Source: Eubacterium brachy ATCC 33089 (lineage in GTDB: Bacteria; Bacillota; Clostridia; Peptostreptococcales; Anaerovoracaceae). Taken from it: a DNA stretch of 64,000 bases. Shown piece by piece: positions 1 to 9,248 of this stretch. The stretch is taken from assembly GCA_000488855.1 (NCBI GenBank), contig KI535284.1, positions 372,001-436,000 of the forward strand. Reading direction: 5' to 3'. The translations under genes were made by a program, and so were the position numbers. The notes beneath the pieces are model-generated. The model made no database searches, was not told the origin of the DNA, and was given only the letters and a program-made list of their open reading frames with translations. Position 1 is the first letter of the stretch; each line of letters begins with the position of its first letter.

Positions 1-265
1 AATCTCCACATCCGATTAAAATGATTTTCTCATCCTTGTGATCGTCTGCAAAATCATTTATTCTGCTCAGAAAATAATCGTCTCTATCTATGTTTTTATT
101 AGCTTCATACACGGTTATTTTGCTTTTATAACTGGGACCGTTGGGAAATTTGCCGAATACGTACGATTTTACTTCATAGGCTTCATAAAATGCCCTTGCC
201 ATACTGTAAGTATTGATATCTCCTCCTAAAAGTACCGGTATAAATCCTCTGTTTTTAAATTCCAT
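1..265 (-). CDS. ATP-grasp carboxylate-amine ligase-like protein (partial, C-terminus off the edge)
   Basis: The reading frame starts at an ATG at 265 and runs off the left edge, giving about 88 residues. It begins MEFKNRGFIPVLLGGDINT and continues with SMARAFYEAY, then a second beta-strand ending KIILIGCGD. This pattern (PVLLGxDxNxYxMAR) matches the N-terminal pre-ATP-grasp domain of Firmicute carboxylate-amine ligases. The catalytic ATP-grasp core lies outside the window, so the substrate cannot be guessed. It sits 83 bp downstream of topB on the same strand and could be co-transcribed with it. Confidence 0.7.
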   Translation of the reverse strand, partial: MEFKNRGFIPVLLGGDINTYSMARAFYEAYEVKSYVFGKFPNGPSYKSKITVYEANKNIDRDDYFLSRINDFADDHKDEKIILIGCGD

Positions 266-348
266 CTATATCACCTTTCCAATAATCATACATAAATTAC
301 AGTCCACTTTGTAAAACACTGCTCCTCATTCTCCGTAATTCGTCAACA

Positions 349-2589
349 TCAACTTTTTTTGATAAATTCTAACGTCCATTTAAATCTATCTGTCGTTTCA
401 TCTTTAACATATCTGAAATACCCGCTGAATTTATTTCCCTTCTTGCTTGTTAAGCCGTGGAATCCGACCTTACCGTTTTGCAATAATAACTTTACCATTT
501 CTCTGCTGACTTTTTTGCCGAAGCTCTGTATGTACTTATCCTCTTTCCATATGGTAAACTTACATCCGTTTCGCCAGTTGGAACAACTGAACGATTTTTC
601 ATTTTCCAGTACGGGATTCTTACAATTGGGACAAATTCCGACAACTCTCTTAGAATCTTCAACTTTTACGTCACATGCAAATACCACATCTCTCTTTATA
701 TTATCCACCGATTTTACAGTAAAATCCGTAATCAAATCTATGAATTCGCTTCTTGTGAATTTTTTCTTCTCTATATCGGATAAAGTTTTTTCCAATCTAC
801 CTGTATATTCCAAATCAAATAATTCTTTTACAGGAAATTTTTCCACCATCATTCTTCCGAGCTCTGTAGTTTTCAATTTTTTCTTATCTGCCACCACATA
901 TCCGACATCTTTTAATTTCTTGATGGTTTCGGCTCTCGTGGCAGGCGTTCCAATGCTGAAGCCGCTCAAAATTGACATCATCATCTCTTCACTTTCCTCT
1001 TCATCCTTATCGCCTATGCTTTTGCCACATGTCTCCATAACCCTCAAAAGAGTTTTTTCTGTATGATATTTAGGCGGTTTTCGTTTTACTTCTGCAACTT
1101 TTCCCGCACTCAAAATTGCTCGTTCTTTTTCCTCCACTATTGGTAACAACGTATCTTTTGATTGGATTTTCTCAACCTTTTTAAATCCTTCCTCCACTTG
1201 AATCTTACCTTTTGCAATGAAAATCCCTACTATTTCTACTCCTTCGACCTTTATCCACAGCTTTGTTTCTTCGCTGATACTCTGCTTCATAAACTGTGCT
1301 AAAAATCGATTCAAAACAGCAGTATACACGTGTTTTTCATCATCCGTCAGACCTTTTGCCTTTACATATGTGGGAATTATGGCACTGTGAGATTCCACCT
1401 TTCTGCTGTCGAATATCCTCTTGGTATCTTTAAAATTTATTTCATCTTTGAATTCTCTATCTTGCCTGTGTATTTCCAGAACTTTTTTCACTTTGTCCTT
1501 AACCGACTCATCTAAAACGTTGCTGGCAGTTCTGGGATATGTGATTAACTTTTTTTCATACAGCTCCTGTGCGACCTTCAATACCTTATCTGCTGTAAAT
1601 CCCCTGTGTTTACTTGTAATATATCCCTGCAAATTGGATAAATTGAATAAAAGCGGAGGATTTTCCCTTTTCGTTTCAACTTCCTTTTTATAAATGACGG
1701 CATTTTCATTCAAAGACTTTTCCAGTATATCCTCCAGGTACTTTCTATCATCAAATTTTTCGCTGTATTTCTCCTCACCATTTTCCGCAGCATTAAGTGA
1801 ATCGTCATTCTCCCTGTCTTTGCTGTTCCTTTTCATTTCATAATAGGTAGCATCAAACTTCTCACCTTCATCTGTGACAAACTGAACGTTTAGTTTATGG
1901 TATTTGCTCGATACAAACCTCTCTATTTCCTTGTCTCTATCGTATATTATCTTCAAAGTCGGCATGAGAACCCGACCTACGTTGAGCATATTCTTGTGCC
2001 CCGAATTATTGTATTTAACCGTGGCTACCGATGTCAGATTTATACCTATCAGCCAATCCGCAGTCTGTCTGCTAAACCCTGCATCGCTCAGAGATGAAAG
2101 CTGACAATTCTCCTTTAAATCTCTTAAACCTTTTTGAACCTCTTCCTTCGTCCATTCGTTCAATAAAATTCTTTTTATCGGCTTTTTTATAGATTTTCTC
2201 GATTCGATATGATTGAAAATCTCGTCAGCTATGATTTGTCCTTCTCTATCCCAGTCCGTAGCCGAAATAATTTCGTCCACATCATCTCTATCTATAAGTT
2301 TTCTGATAGTTTCCAGCTGATCTCTCGCTCCTTTATCTTCCGTGCCTTTTCTATCCTTCTTCACCTTGTATTTAAATCTCTGTGGAATAAAAGGGAATTT
2401 TTCCAATTTCCAACTTTTCATATTTACATCATAGTCTACAGCATCATAAAGTTGCAAAAGATGACCGAACACCCATGTAATGATGTAGTCATCTCCTTCC
2501 ATATATCCCTTATTCTTTTTTTTAATACCGACTGCATCGGCAATATTTCTAGCTACTGAAGGTTTTTCAGCTATAATTACTTTCTTCAT
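349..2589 (-). CDS. topB: DNA topoisomerase III (type IA)
   Basis: Type IA topoisomerase of 746 residues that cuts and passes single DNA strands through a 5' phosphotyrosine link and resolves replication and recombination intermediates. The N-terminus MKKVIIAEKPSVARNIADA is the TOPRIM start, with the acidic triplet SATDWDREGQ near residue 112. The active-site tyrosine is in LITYPRTAS. A zinc-ribbon-like segment (CPNCKNPVLENEKSFSC) and a repeat unit typical of TopB C-termini follow. Length is in the usual range for TopB. The motif usually written GRVQTPTL reads GRVLMPTL here. The 200 bp upstream hold no convincing promoter, only an isolated TATAAT. Confidence 0.95.
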   Translation of the reverse strand: MKKVIIAEKPSVARNIADAVGIKKKNKGYMEGDDYIITWVFGHLLQLYDAVDYDVNMKSWKLEKFPFIPQRFKYKVKKDRKGTEDKGARDQLETIRKLIDRDDVDEIISATDWDREGQIIADEIFNHIESRKSIKKPIKRILLNEWTKEEVQKGLRDLKENCQLSSLSDAGFSRQTADWLIGINLTSVATVKYNNSGHKNMLNVGRVLMPTLKIIYDRDKEIERFVSSKYHKLNVQFVTDEGEKFDATYYEMKRNSKDRENDDSLNAAENGEEKYSEKFDDRKYLEDILEKSLNENAVIYKKEVETKRENPPLLFNLSNLQGYITSKHRGFTADKVLKVAQELYEKKLITYPRTASNVLDESVKDKVKKVLEIHRQDREFKDEINFKDTKRIFDSRKVESHSAIIPTYVKAKGLTDDEKHVYTAVLNRFLAQFMKQSISEETKLWIKVEGVEIVGIFIAKGKIQVEEGFKKVEKIQSKDTLLPIVEEKERAILSAGKVAEVKRKPPKYHTEKTLLRVMETCGKSIGDKDEEESEEMMMSILSGFSIGTPATRAETIKKLKDVGYVVADKKKLKTTELGRMMVEKFPVKELFDLEYTGRLEKTLSDIEKKKFTRSEFIDLITDFTVKSVDNIKRDVVFACDVKVEDSKRVVGICPNCKNPVLENEKSFSCSNWRNGCKFTIWKEDKYIQSFGKKVSREMVKLLLQNGKVGFHGLTSKKGNKFSGYFRYVKDETTDRFKWTLEFIKKS

Positions 2590-2791
2590 ATCCTCTTTTC
2601 ACGCGATAAATCCGAGCATGGATTATATTAAATCAGCTCCACCGCATCTTGTCTCTTCTCACATCACACCGATTTCGCAAATTACTCAGTTTTCTCATCA
2701 TATGTTCTAAAGAATATCATTTTCAGCAATACCTCTCATTTTCCAACCATTATTTCATCTCTAAACAATTATATTAAAGATTTTAATGGAG

Positions 2792-3346
2792 TCACTGCTC
2801 ATCACCCACATAGGAAACCAATTCTTTTGATGTGAGCCTTGTAGGCGGATTACCGATATGTTCAGGTCTACCTATGGCAATAAATGCCATTATTATCTCA
2901 TTATCCGGAATTTCCACTAACTCTGCCGTCTTAAATTCATCAAAGTATCCTATAATTACACTTCCCACACCTTTCTCATGGGCTGCGAGACAAAATGTCT
3001 GAACGGCTATTCCCGCATCAAAGTTCTGCCATCTATCCTCTTTGGTAGTTGCAAATTCCCCATTTTTTTCAAATCCGCTAACTCCCACTATACTGTTTAC
3101 TATAACTAATGCTTGAGCATTTTTCAACGTTTTCTCATTGTATTTAAAACCCATTACACACTCTTCTGCAATCTTGTCAATCAGTTTTCTATCATCGATT
3201 ACAATGTATCTAGTAGTTTGACTATTCTTCCAAGACGGTGCAAAGGCCGCAGCATCCACTATTTCATCTATAATTTCTCTGGGAATTTTTTCTCCCGTAA
3301 ATTTCCTTATGCTACGTCTCTCTTTTATACACTTTATAACATCCAT
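2792..3346 (-). CDS. Nitroreductase-family FMN oxidoreductase
   Basis: Protein of 184 residues of the nitroreductase fold. The start MDVIKCIKERRSIRKFTGE contains the conserved RRSIRxF FMN-phosphate contact, followed by DAAAFAPSWKNSQTTRYIVI. A later GVGSVIIGYFDE and FIAIGRPEH match the C-terminal half of the family. Such enzymes are usually cytoplasmic FMN homodimers that reduce nitro or quinone compounds with NAD(P)H; the substrate here is unknown. The start codon has a good ribosome site, GAGGAG six bases upstream. It has its own promoter and a palindrome in the leader. Confidence 0.88.
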   Translation of the reverse strand: MDVIKCIKERRSIRKFTGEKIPREIIDEIVDAAAFAPSWKNSQTTRYIVIDDRKLIDKIAEECVMGFKYNEKTLKNAQALVIVNSIVGVSGFEKNGEFATTKEDRWQNFDAGIAVQTFCLAAHEKGVGSVIIGYFDEFKTAELVEIPDNEIIMAFIAIGRPEHIGNPPTRLTSKELVSYVGDEQ

Positions 3347-3373
3347 AATGCTCTCCTCTTATAAATTGTCAAA

Positions 3374-3383
3374 AAACCGGTTT
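3374..3383. promoter_or_regulatory. 10-bp palindrome in the nitroreductase leader
   Basis: AAACCGGTTT is a perfect 10-bp palindrome between the predicted -10 box (3406-3411) and the nitroreductase start. Its position just downstream of the start point would suit a repressor site. No regulator is known for it and it could be chance. Confidence 0.3.
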
Positions 3384-3405
3384 CTCAGTTATAAACTCTT
3401 CTTTC

Positions 3406-3434
3406 ATTATACTATACTTCGATGTTTATGGCTA
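3406..3434 (-). promoter_or_regulatory. Predicted promoter of the nitroreductase gene
   Basis: On the minus strand TAGCCA (3434-3429) is followed after 17 bases by TATAAT (3411-3406). The -10 box is perfect and the -35 matches four of six. It lies 60 bp before the start codon. Confidence 0.5.
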
Positions 3435-3559
3435 TATCAAAAGCCCAATATCCCATTGATTATTTGATTTATCTCTCAGTTTTGTCTTCACATTTAATAC
3501 TGAACAATTCAACTCTCTCATCTGCACCTGTATTTTTAATATTTTCTACCTTGCAGATT

Positions 3560-4135
3560 CTACAATTTACGTTCGGTTTTTTCCAGATTGAGCAAAAACT
3601 TTTTCCTATCCAAGCCTCCTTCATATCCTGTCAACTTTCCCCCTCCGCCTATTACTCTGTGACAGGGTAACAAAATAGCTATTTTATTCCTTTTCATGCT
3701 CTGTCCTACAGCTTGACTGCTCTTTTTATTTCCAACTTTTTCCGCAATTTCGCCATAAGTTCTCGTCTCACCATAAGGAATATTTTTCAACTCTTCATAT
3801 GTGGACTTTCTAAACTCACTATTCTCATCTATACAAATTTCTACAGAAAACTCTTTGCGTTCCCCATGGAAGTACTCGCACAGCTCAAATGCCGCCTCTA
3901 TAACCGTGCTGTGATCTGAATATTCTTCGTCTTTCGCTACAAATATCCTGAAATTGCAATGCACGCACAACTCTTGAAATCCCAAACTTTCAACATAATC
4001 TTTTTCTTTTTCCCAACTGTCTCTCAAATATGCGATTTCGGTTATCTCATTTCTATAACCTCGTATCCGCATATATCCAATCGGTGTTTCAATCACTGCC
4101 GTCTCAAAATTTACAACTTCTTTTCTATTCAACAT
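3560..4135 (-). CDS. ogt: Methylated-DNA--protein-cysteine methyltransferase
   Basis: Suicide DNA-repair protein of 191 residues that takes O6-alkyl groups from guanine onto its own cysteine. The active-site motif PCHRVIGGGGKLTGYEGG is complete near residue 160, preceded by the helix-turn-helix segment IPYGETRTYGEIAEKVG. The N-terminal half (FETAVIETPIGYMRI) matches the Ogt/MGMT ribonuclease-like domain. Length is slightly above the usual 160-180 because of an insert around EYSDHSTVIEAAFEL. The ribosome site GGAAGG lies six bases before the ATG. It is divergent from the DtxR-like gene. Confidence 0.93.
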   Translation of the reverse strand: MLNRKEVVNFETAVIETPIGYMRIRGYRNEITEIAYLRDSWEKEKDYVESLGFQELCVHCNFRIFVAKDEEYSDHSTVIEAAFELCEYFHGERKEFSVEICIDENSEFRKSTYEELKNIPYGETRTYGEIAEKVGNKKSSQAVGQSMKRNKIAILLPCHRVIGGGGKLTGYEGGLDRKKFLLNLEKTERKL

Positions 4136-4187
4136 ACCAAACCTTCCGCTCTTTTTAATGTCAATTGCACAAAATGTATTCTACTAA

Positions 4188-4216
4188 TTATATCAATTTT
4201 ATCACACTTAGCCATA
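4188..4216 (-). promoter_or_regulatory. Predicted extended -10 promoter of ogt
   Basis: TGATATAAT on the minus strand (4196-4188) is an extended -10 element with a perfect -10 hexamer. A weak -35 (TGGCTA, 4216-4211) sits 17 bases upstream. The leader would be about 45 bases. Confidence 0.45.
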
Positions 4217-4251
4217 TATATAAATTTTTTCTGTTTAAACCCTTTCATAAG

Positions 4252-4260
4252 TGATATACT
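4252..4260 (+). promoter_or_regulatory. Predicted extended -10 promoter of the DtxR-like gene
   Basis: TGATATACT reads as an extended -10 element 37 bp before the plus-strand ATG at 4298. No good -35 was seen. An AT-rich inverted stretch (TATATATATTATGTATA) follows, where a metalloregulator could bind, but I see no recognisable MntR or DtxR box. Confidence 0.4.
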
Positions 4261-4297
4261 ATATATATTATGTATAAATTTTTTAAAGGAGAATTTT

Positions 4298-4693
4298 ATG
4301 AGAATTTTAGAGTCAGCTGAAAACTATTTGGAAACGATATTTATGTTGAGACGTAAAAGCGACTTTGTCAGAGCCATCGATGTTGCAAATCACCTATCTT
4401 TCACAAAAGCAAGCGTAAGTATAGCTCTCAAGAATCTGCGCGAACACGGCTACATTTCCGTCGAGCCCAGCGGAAATATAGTTCTTCTTCCGAGCGGTCT
4501 TGAAATTGCTGAAAAGGTTTTCGAGCGCCATCAGTTTTTATCTGTCGCTTTAATGCTTCTGGGTGTTGATGAAGAAACAGCAACCGGAGATGCTTGTAGA
4601 ATCGAGCACGTAATTAGTGAAGAAACATTCCAAGCCATAAAAAAACACGTGGGAAAAATGTATAAAGGCAAGCCCATCAAGGATATGTTTTGA
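4298..4693 (+). CDS. DtxR/MntR-family metal-dependent transcriptional regulator
   Basis: Protein of 131 residues. The start MRILESAENYLETIFMLRR is the family hallmark, followed by a winged helix (VRAIDVANHLSFTKASVSIAL) and the wing NGYISVEPS-like segment GYISVEPSGNIVLL. The dimerisation domain has candidate metal ligands in ERHQFL and CRIEHVIS. The family binds DNA when loaded with Fe or Mn and controls metal uptake. There is no SH3 domain, so it is the short, MntR-like form. I chose the ATG at 4298 because AAAGGAG lies just upstream; the frame stays open further 5' but without similarity. No transporter gene is adjacent. Confidence 0.88.
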   Translation: MRILESAENYLETIFMLRRKSDFVRAIDVANHLSFTKASVSIALKNLREHGYISVEPSGNIVLLPSGLEIAEKVFERHQFLSVALMLLGVDEETATGDACRIEHVISEETFQAIKKHVGKMYKGKPIKDMF

Positions 4694-4721
4694 TGATTTT
4701 GACCTGCCTGAAGATATTACA

Positions 4722-4783
4722 AAACTAAAAAAACACCGGCCTCCATCCGTTAAATTTTCATGGTTTAACGTTTGGAGGTCGGT
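4722..4783. terminator. Bidirectional terminator between convergent genes
   Basis: A 19-bp stem with three mismatches (left arm ACCGGCCTCCA from 4735, right arm TGGAGGTCGGT ending 4783) separates the plus-strand regulator from the minus-strand lipoprotein gene. In the minus direction it is followed by GTGTTTTTTTAGTTTT, a good U-tract; the plus direction has a weaker one. Confidence 0.8.
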
Positions 4784-4815
4784 TCATATTTAAATTTGTA
4801 CGTCTCTTTTTTTAA

Positions 4816-5826
4816 TTATTTCCCCTCATCTTTTAATTCATTCCATTTTAAAATCGCATCTAAATCTCCTGCTTTCCTGGCTTTTAGGAAAATCTTTCCT
4901 TCTACTGCTGCCAAATAGTATTCCTGAGCCGTAGATTTTTTAGTCAAAACTTTAGTCTTCTTACTTTTTATATTCATCGAAACTATTTCATCGGAAATAC
5001 CGTCATCATTTGACCTATAGTTTTCGTAATAAACGGTTTCTCCATCGTAGTTAAATGCATTTGACTTGGTCTTTGCGTTTTTGCCAACCTCTGCCAGGGT
5101 CTCTTTGAATTTTCCCCCTTTAGTGTATTTATGAACGCCGAATTTATCTTTCACCGTACCCATGACCAGTATTTCATCTGCCGTTACAATCGCCTTTCCA
5201 TCCTTTGGCAAATCCATAATTTTTTTCTCCTTCTTGCCATCCAATGACAGTTCGATCAGAACTTTGTTCTTCTTCTCCATTTTTTCTACATACAGATGAT
5301 CACCGAAACTTCCAATCAATTTTCCGCCTTTATATACAGTTCCCGATGCGGTATTTGCCAACTTCCTGCTGGTCACCTTCATTGACACTATGTTGTAGTT
5401 GTCAGGGGATTCCAAATTTTCATCTCCTTGACCCGTCAAAATAGATGCGAATATATTATCTTTATTCACAACTACTTTGTCAGTATAAATTTCCGCAATT
5501 CTCTCTACTTTGAAACCTTCTGAGTTTGCCTTGCATATAGTGCTTATGCTCTTATCATAAAAATACAACTTCTCACCTACCGCATTTAAGTTGCTGAAAT
5601 CTCCTTTTAATATTCTTCTCGGTTTTTTATCCTTTTTATCCTTTTTGTAAATTCCATCAGCACCTATGAAATAAATATTTCCGCTTTGTGAAGTGACCTC
5701 ACCCCTATTTAGAGCGTTACCCATCGATATCCCGATTTGATTAAAATTGCTACCACATCCTGTAAATACCAATATACTCAATAAAATCACAGCTAATATT
5801 TTCGTTTTTTTCATAATACTTCCCAT
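4816..5826 (-). CDS. Lipoprotein with DUF5050-like beta-propeller repeats
   Basis: Protein of about 336 residues. A signal peptide MKKTKILAVILLSILVFTGC ends in the lipobox VFTGC, so it should be anchored outside the membrane. The body has repeated blades such as GNIYFIGADGIYKKD and GEKLYFYDKS, typical of DUF5050 bacterial proteins that look like incomplete beta-propellers. Function is unknown; a surface sensor or binding role is possible. I place the start at 5826 because AGGAG lies nine bases upstream; an ATG at 5835 touches the ribosome site and one at 5814 is also possible. It appears to be a single-gene unit ending in the terminator at 4722-4783. Confidence 0.75.
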   Translation of the reverse strand: MGSIMKKTKILAVILLSILVFTGCGSNFNQIGISMGNALNRGEVTSQSGNIYFIGADGIYKKDKKDKKPRRILKGDFSNLNAVGEKLYFYDKSISTICKANSEGFKVERIAEIYTDKVVVNKDNIFASILTGQGDENLESPDNYNIVSMKVTSRKLANTASGTVYKGGKLIGSFGDHLYVEKMEKKNKVLIELSLDGKKEKKIMDLPKDGKAIVTADEILVMGTVKDKFGVHKYTKGGKFKETLAEVGKNAKTKSNAFNYDGETVYYENYRSNDDGISDEIVSMNIKSKKTKVLTKKSTAQEYYLAAVEGKIFLKARKAGDLDAILKWNELKDEGK

Positions 5827-5904
5827 TTTTATCATCTCCTTGCATTATAAATTATACACCTCTGCAAATTTATAAAACTCAAAAATTAAAATATACACAA
5901 AATC

Positions 5905-6606
5905 TTAATACATGCCCAAGACACCCATAATACCTCTTATGAGCGGTAACATTATCCTTCCTGTAAATCCTGTCACCACAAATATCATAAGAATCATAAA
6001 TCCGTTATTGTAGACTGTCCAATACCAAGGCTGTCTCCTTAAGTCAAATAGCTCTGTAACGATTGAAAAGCCGTCCAACGGTGGTATGGGCAATAAATTG
6101 AATATCATCAACACGATGTTTATGTATACGATGTAATAAATTATCAGCATCAAAATATCCGCACCCTGAAAAGTATAAGGATTTATATTTACTGCTAAAA
6201 TTTTATATATCATGGTGAAAACAACAGCTATGAACAGATTCATAGTTACACCTGCAAACGATACCAGCAACTCATCTCTTTTCCTATGTTTGAAGTTATA
6301 AGGATTTATTTCAACAGCTCTTCCCCACCCGAAACCTGCTAAAAATAAAGTTGCGAATCCAAAAGGATCTATATGTGCAATCGGATTGACTGTCACTCTT
6401 CCTTGAATTTTCGGTGTCATATCTCCCAATTTATACGCAACTACCGCATGGGCAAACTCGTGGAAGCTAAGTCCTATTACTATTCCGGGTAAAGCGATAA
6501 TCTGTCTGAAAATCCAATCTTTTATACTTCCGTTAAATCCTCTCATAGCAATGAAAATCATTAAAATTATCATGGCAAGTGTCGTGGTATTGTAGTATCT
6601 TCTCAT
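5905..6606 (-). CDS. Site-2 protease family membrane metalloprotease (M50)
   Basis: Integral membrane protein of 233 residues with about five to six hydrophobic segments. The zinc motif HEFAH lies near residue 49 and the third metal ligand motif LLPIPPLDGF near residue 172, both complete. These short proteins are the minimal M50 rhomboid-like group (often called YwhC-like), which act inside the membrane on unknown substrates. The ribosome site AAAGGAGAAAG precedes the ATG. It lies 67 bp downstream of cls; the gap holds two copies of GGACGTC. Confidence 0.9.
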   Translation of the reverse strand: MRRYYNTTTLAMIILMIFIAMRGFNGSIKDWIFRQIIALPGIVIGLSFHEFAHAVVAYKLGDMTPKIQGRVTVNPIAHIDPFGFATLFLAGFGWGRAVEINPYNFKHRKRDELLVSFAGVTMNLFIAVVFTMIYKILAVNINPYTFQGADILMLIIYYIVYINIVLMIFNLLPIPPLDGFSIVTELFDLRRQPWYWTVYNNGFMILMIFVVTGFTGRIMLPLIRGIMGVLGMY

Positions 6607-6673
6607 TTCTTTCTCCTTTAAATCAAAACTTGTTTTGACGTCCGTTTAAAAGACGTCCGGTTCCTGATATTAT

Positions 6674-8101
6674 CTACAATATATCTGATAGTATCCTGGA
6701 TACCGCCTCTTTAATCCTAATCCAAATACCTCTCTGCTCATATAACTCTTTTGTTAAAAGATGACTTTTCCTTATGTCATCTTCAAAAATTGCTTCTAAT
6801 TTCTTCGTCTCATCTTCATCGTATATGAATGCGTTAGCCTCGAAATTCAACCTAAAACTTCTCCTGTCAAAGTTCGCCGATCCAACTGTGGAAACTTCGC
6901 CATCTACCATCATGGTCTTTGCATGTAAAAAACCGTCATCGTAAATGTACACTTTACCGCCGGCATCTATTATCTCGGAAACGTACGAATATGTAGCCCA
7001 ATACACGAAGAGATGATCTTGTATAGATGGAATCATCACTCTCACATCTACTCCTGTTTGAATTGCCATTTTCAGAACTTCCAATATCGGTTCATCCGGA
7101 ACGAAGTATGGGGTCTGTATATAAATGTTCTTTTTCGCTGTGGTAATCATTTTCAGAAAGCCTCTTTTGATCTCCTCGTTTACGGTATCCGGACCACTTG
7201 AAACGATTTGAATTCCCACATTTCCTTCATTGGTTTCCGGTGTGAAAAACACCTCTTCCACACTGACTTCCTCTTCGCTGGCACTTCTCCAATCTAACAG
7301 GAACCTTGTATTTAAGTCAAATACACTGTCACCCTTTATCCTCATGTGAGTATCTCTCCAATTTCCGAATTTCTTTTTTCTTCCTATGTATTCTCGTGCT
7401 ATGTTATATCCGCCTATGTAGCCTATACAGTTGTCTATAATTACTAATTTTCTGTGATTTCTATAATTTATCTTCGTATTCAGTACCTTCCATTTTGTCG
7501 GAAAGAATTCCGCATACAATCCTCCCGCTTTTTGTAATTTTTCCACAAGGTGCTTATTTATATTCCAAGAACCCAAAGCATCTACCAAAAGTCGGACCTT
7601 GACACCCTCTTTCGCTTTTTCTATGAGTTTCCTAAGCAGAGCATCTCCCAAGATATCTCTTTTTATGATAAAATACTCTATGTTTATACATTCGGTTGCA
7701 TTTTCTATATCGGTAAATAAGCTATTCATTTTATTATGACCGTCTGTGAAAATCTCAATTTCATTGTTCTGCGTATAAAACGACATACCGTGAACCTGAT
7801 TTAGGAGAATTAAATTTTTCCACTTTTCACCCGCTTTGTTATCAAACTGAAATTCACCTAACGTTATCGCCTCACTCTGATTCCCTGAGGAAGTTTTCAT
7901 AAGAGCTTCCTCATTGTCATACAGCTTGAAAATCTTCTGTCTGGCAATATTCTGTGCAAATGCCATATACAGCAGAATTCCAACTCCCGGCACTAAAAAC
8001 AACACCATTATCCACGCCAAAGTGGATGCCGGATCTCGCCTTTCCAAAAATATTATTACCAATGCCAATAGTATGTTTATAACGAATAAGGTGCTTAACA
8101 T
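6674..8101 (-). CDS. cls: Cardiolipin synthase
   Basis: Membrane phospholipase-D-type enzyme of 475 residues that joins two phosphatidylglycerols into cardiolipin. Two N-terminal membrane segments come first (LFVINILLALVIIFLE and AWIMVLFLVPGVGILLYM). Two HKD motifs follow: HRKLVIIDN with downstream GGYN, and HAKTMMVDGEVSTVGSAN. The start at 8101 has GGAGG six bases before it; an upstream in-frame start at 8143 lacks similarity. Length is normal for the family. It lies 47 bp after recR and is probably co-transcribed. Confidence 0.93.
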   Translation of the reverse strand: MLSTLFVINILLALVIIFLERRDPASTLAWIMVLFLVPGVGILLYMAFAQNIARQKIFKLYDNEEALMKTSSGNQSEAITLGEFQFDNKAGEKWKNLILLNQVHGMSFYTQNNEIEIFTDGHNKMNSLFTDIENATECINIEYFIIKRDILGDALLRKLIEKAKEGVKVRLLVDALGSWNINKHLVEKLQKAGGLYAEFFPTKWKVLNTKINYRNHRKLVIIDNCIGYIGGYNIAREYIGRKKKFGNWRDTHMRIKGDSVFDLNTRFLLDWRSASEEEVSVEEVFFTPETNEGNVGIQIVSSGPDTVNEEIKRGFLKMITTAKKNIYIQTPYFVPDEPILEVLKMAIQTGVDVRVMIPSIQDHLFVYWATYSYVSEIIDAGGKVYIYDDGFLHAKTMMVDGEVSTVGSANFDRRSFRLNFEANAFIYDEDETKKLEAIFEDDIRKSHLLTKELYEQRGIWIRIKEAVSRILSDIL

Positions 8102-8148
8102 ATTTCCTCCAATAAATGAGATATTCAATTTGTTTAGCCACAATTATT

Positions 8149-8751
8149 TCAATTTATCTCTTTCCTTCCCTGCATCGCCTTTAGAAGAGTTATCTCATCG
8201 GTAAATTCCAAATCTCCACCTACCGGAATTCCATGAGCCAGCCTGGATACTTTTATGTTGAAGGGCTGAACCAATCTGGATATGAACATCGCTGTAGCTT
8301 CACCTTCCACGTTGGGATTTGTAGCCAAAATAATTTCCTTTACATCGTTTTCATGTATTCTATTTAAGAGAGATTTTAGATTTATGTCATCAGGTCCTGT
8401 TCCTGCAATCGGTGATATGACACCGTTCAGGACATGATAAACACCCCTGAATTCCTTGATTTTTTCCATGGACATTAAATCCTTCGGACTTTCAACAACG
8501 CATATGACATCCTGCTCTCTGCGACTGTCCAAACAGATATTGCATTTTTCTTTATCCGTCAAATTGCCACAAACACTGCATTCTCTTATATTATTTTTGG
8601 CATCTATAATTGCATTAGATAGTTTTTCAGCCTCCTCACTGCTTTTTTGCAGTATGTTAAATGCCAATCGCTGTGCCGTCTTATTCCCTATTCCCGGCAA
8701 TTTTGCAAGTTCATTTATCAATTTTGTAAATTCTCTGGGATAATAATTCAT
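8149..8751 (-). CDS. recR: Recombination mediator RecR
   Basis: Protein of 200 residues, the usual length. The helix-hairpin-helix [17 protein letters not shown] is at residues 14-30. The zinc finger [16 protein letters not shown] follows, then a TOPRIM core ([16 protein letters not shown]) and the C-terminal Walker-B-like LARGIPVG-type motif, here [19 protein letters not shown]. It works with RecO to load RecA on gapped DNA. The order dnaX-ybaB-recR is conserved across bacteria. Confidence 0.97.
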   Translation of the reverse strand: MNYYPREFTKLINELAKLPGIGNKTAQRLAFNILQKSSEEAEKLSNAIIDAKNNIRECSVCGNLTDKEKCNICLDSRREQDVICVVESPKDLMSMEKIKEFRGVYHVLNGVISPIAGTGPDDINLKSLLNRIHENDVKEIILATNPNVEGEATAMFISRLVQPFNIKVSRLAHGIPVGGDLEFTDEITLLKAMQGRKEIN

Positions 8752-8806
8752 CGATCTTCCTCTTTTTATTTTTCATTTTTCGATCTCGTATATGCCTCTT
8801 TCGGCT

Positions 8807-9172
8807 TTATAACAATCCCGGAGGCAATCCCAAACCACTGGTCAACTTACTCATCTCACTATTCGACAATTCTTCAGCTTGCCTTATCGCCTCATTAGTC
8901 GCTGTCATGATTAAATCCTGCAACATTTCTATATCGTCGGGATCCACTATCTCCCTTTCCAAAACTATCGCTTTTATCTGCTTATCTCCGGTGATTGTAA
9001 CAGACACAGCCCCGCCTCCGGAAGTTGCAGTAATCTCCTTTTCATTTATCTCCGCCTGCATTTCTTCCATCTGTCTTTGCATCGCTTGAACCTGAGCCAT
9101 CTGCTGTTTCATATTTCCCCCGGACATTCCCTGCTTTTTAGGCTTTTTCCCCGCTCTCATATTTCTTCCCAT
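8807..9172 (-). CDS. YbaB/EbfC-family nucleoid-associated protein
   Basis: Small DNA-binding protein of 121 residues. The segment MQRQMEEMQAEINEKEITA is the long N-terminal helix; GGGAVSVTITGDKQI and the C-terminal ATNEAIRQAEE match the family. The N-terminal 20 residues are basic and Gly/Met rich. The AGGAGG ribosome site is seven bases before the ATG. It lies between dnaX and recR, as in most bacteria. Confidence 0.95.
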   Translation of the reverse strand: MGRNMRAGKKPKKQGMSGGNMKQQMAQVQAMQRQMEEMQAEINEKEITATSGGGAVSVTITGDKQIKAIVLEREIVDPDDIEMLQDLIMTATNEAIRQAEELSNSEMSKLTSGLGLPPGLL

Positions 9173-9248
9173 TTCTATTTCCTCCTGTGTTCATTATTCG
9201 TAAAATGCTCTCATTTTATAATTTTATATCAAATTGACACTATTGCTT

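Noticed and set aside
3959-4297. An upstream extension of the DtxR-like frame by 113 codons
   Set aside because: The extra part overlaps ogt and its promoter and has no regulator similarity. The ATG at 4298 has a good ribosome site.
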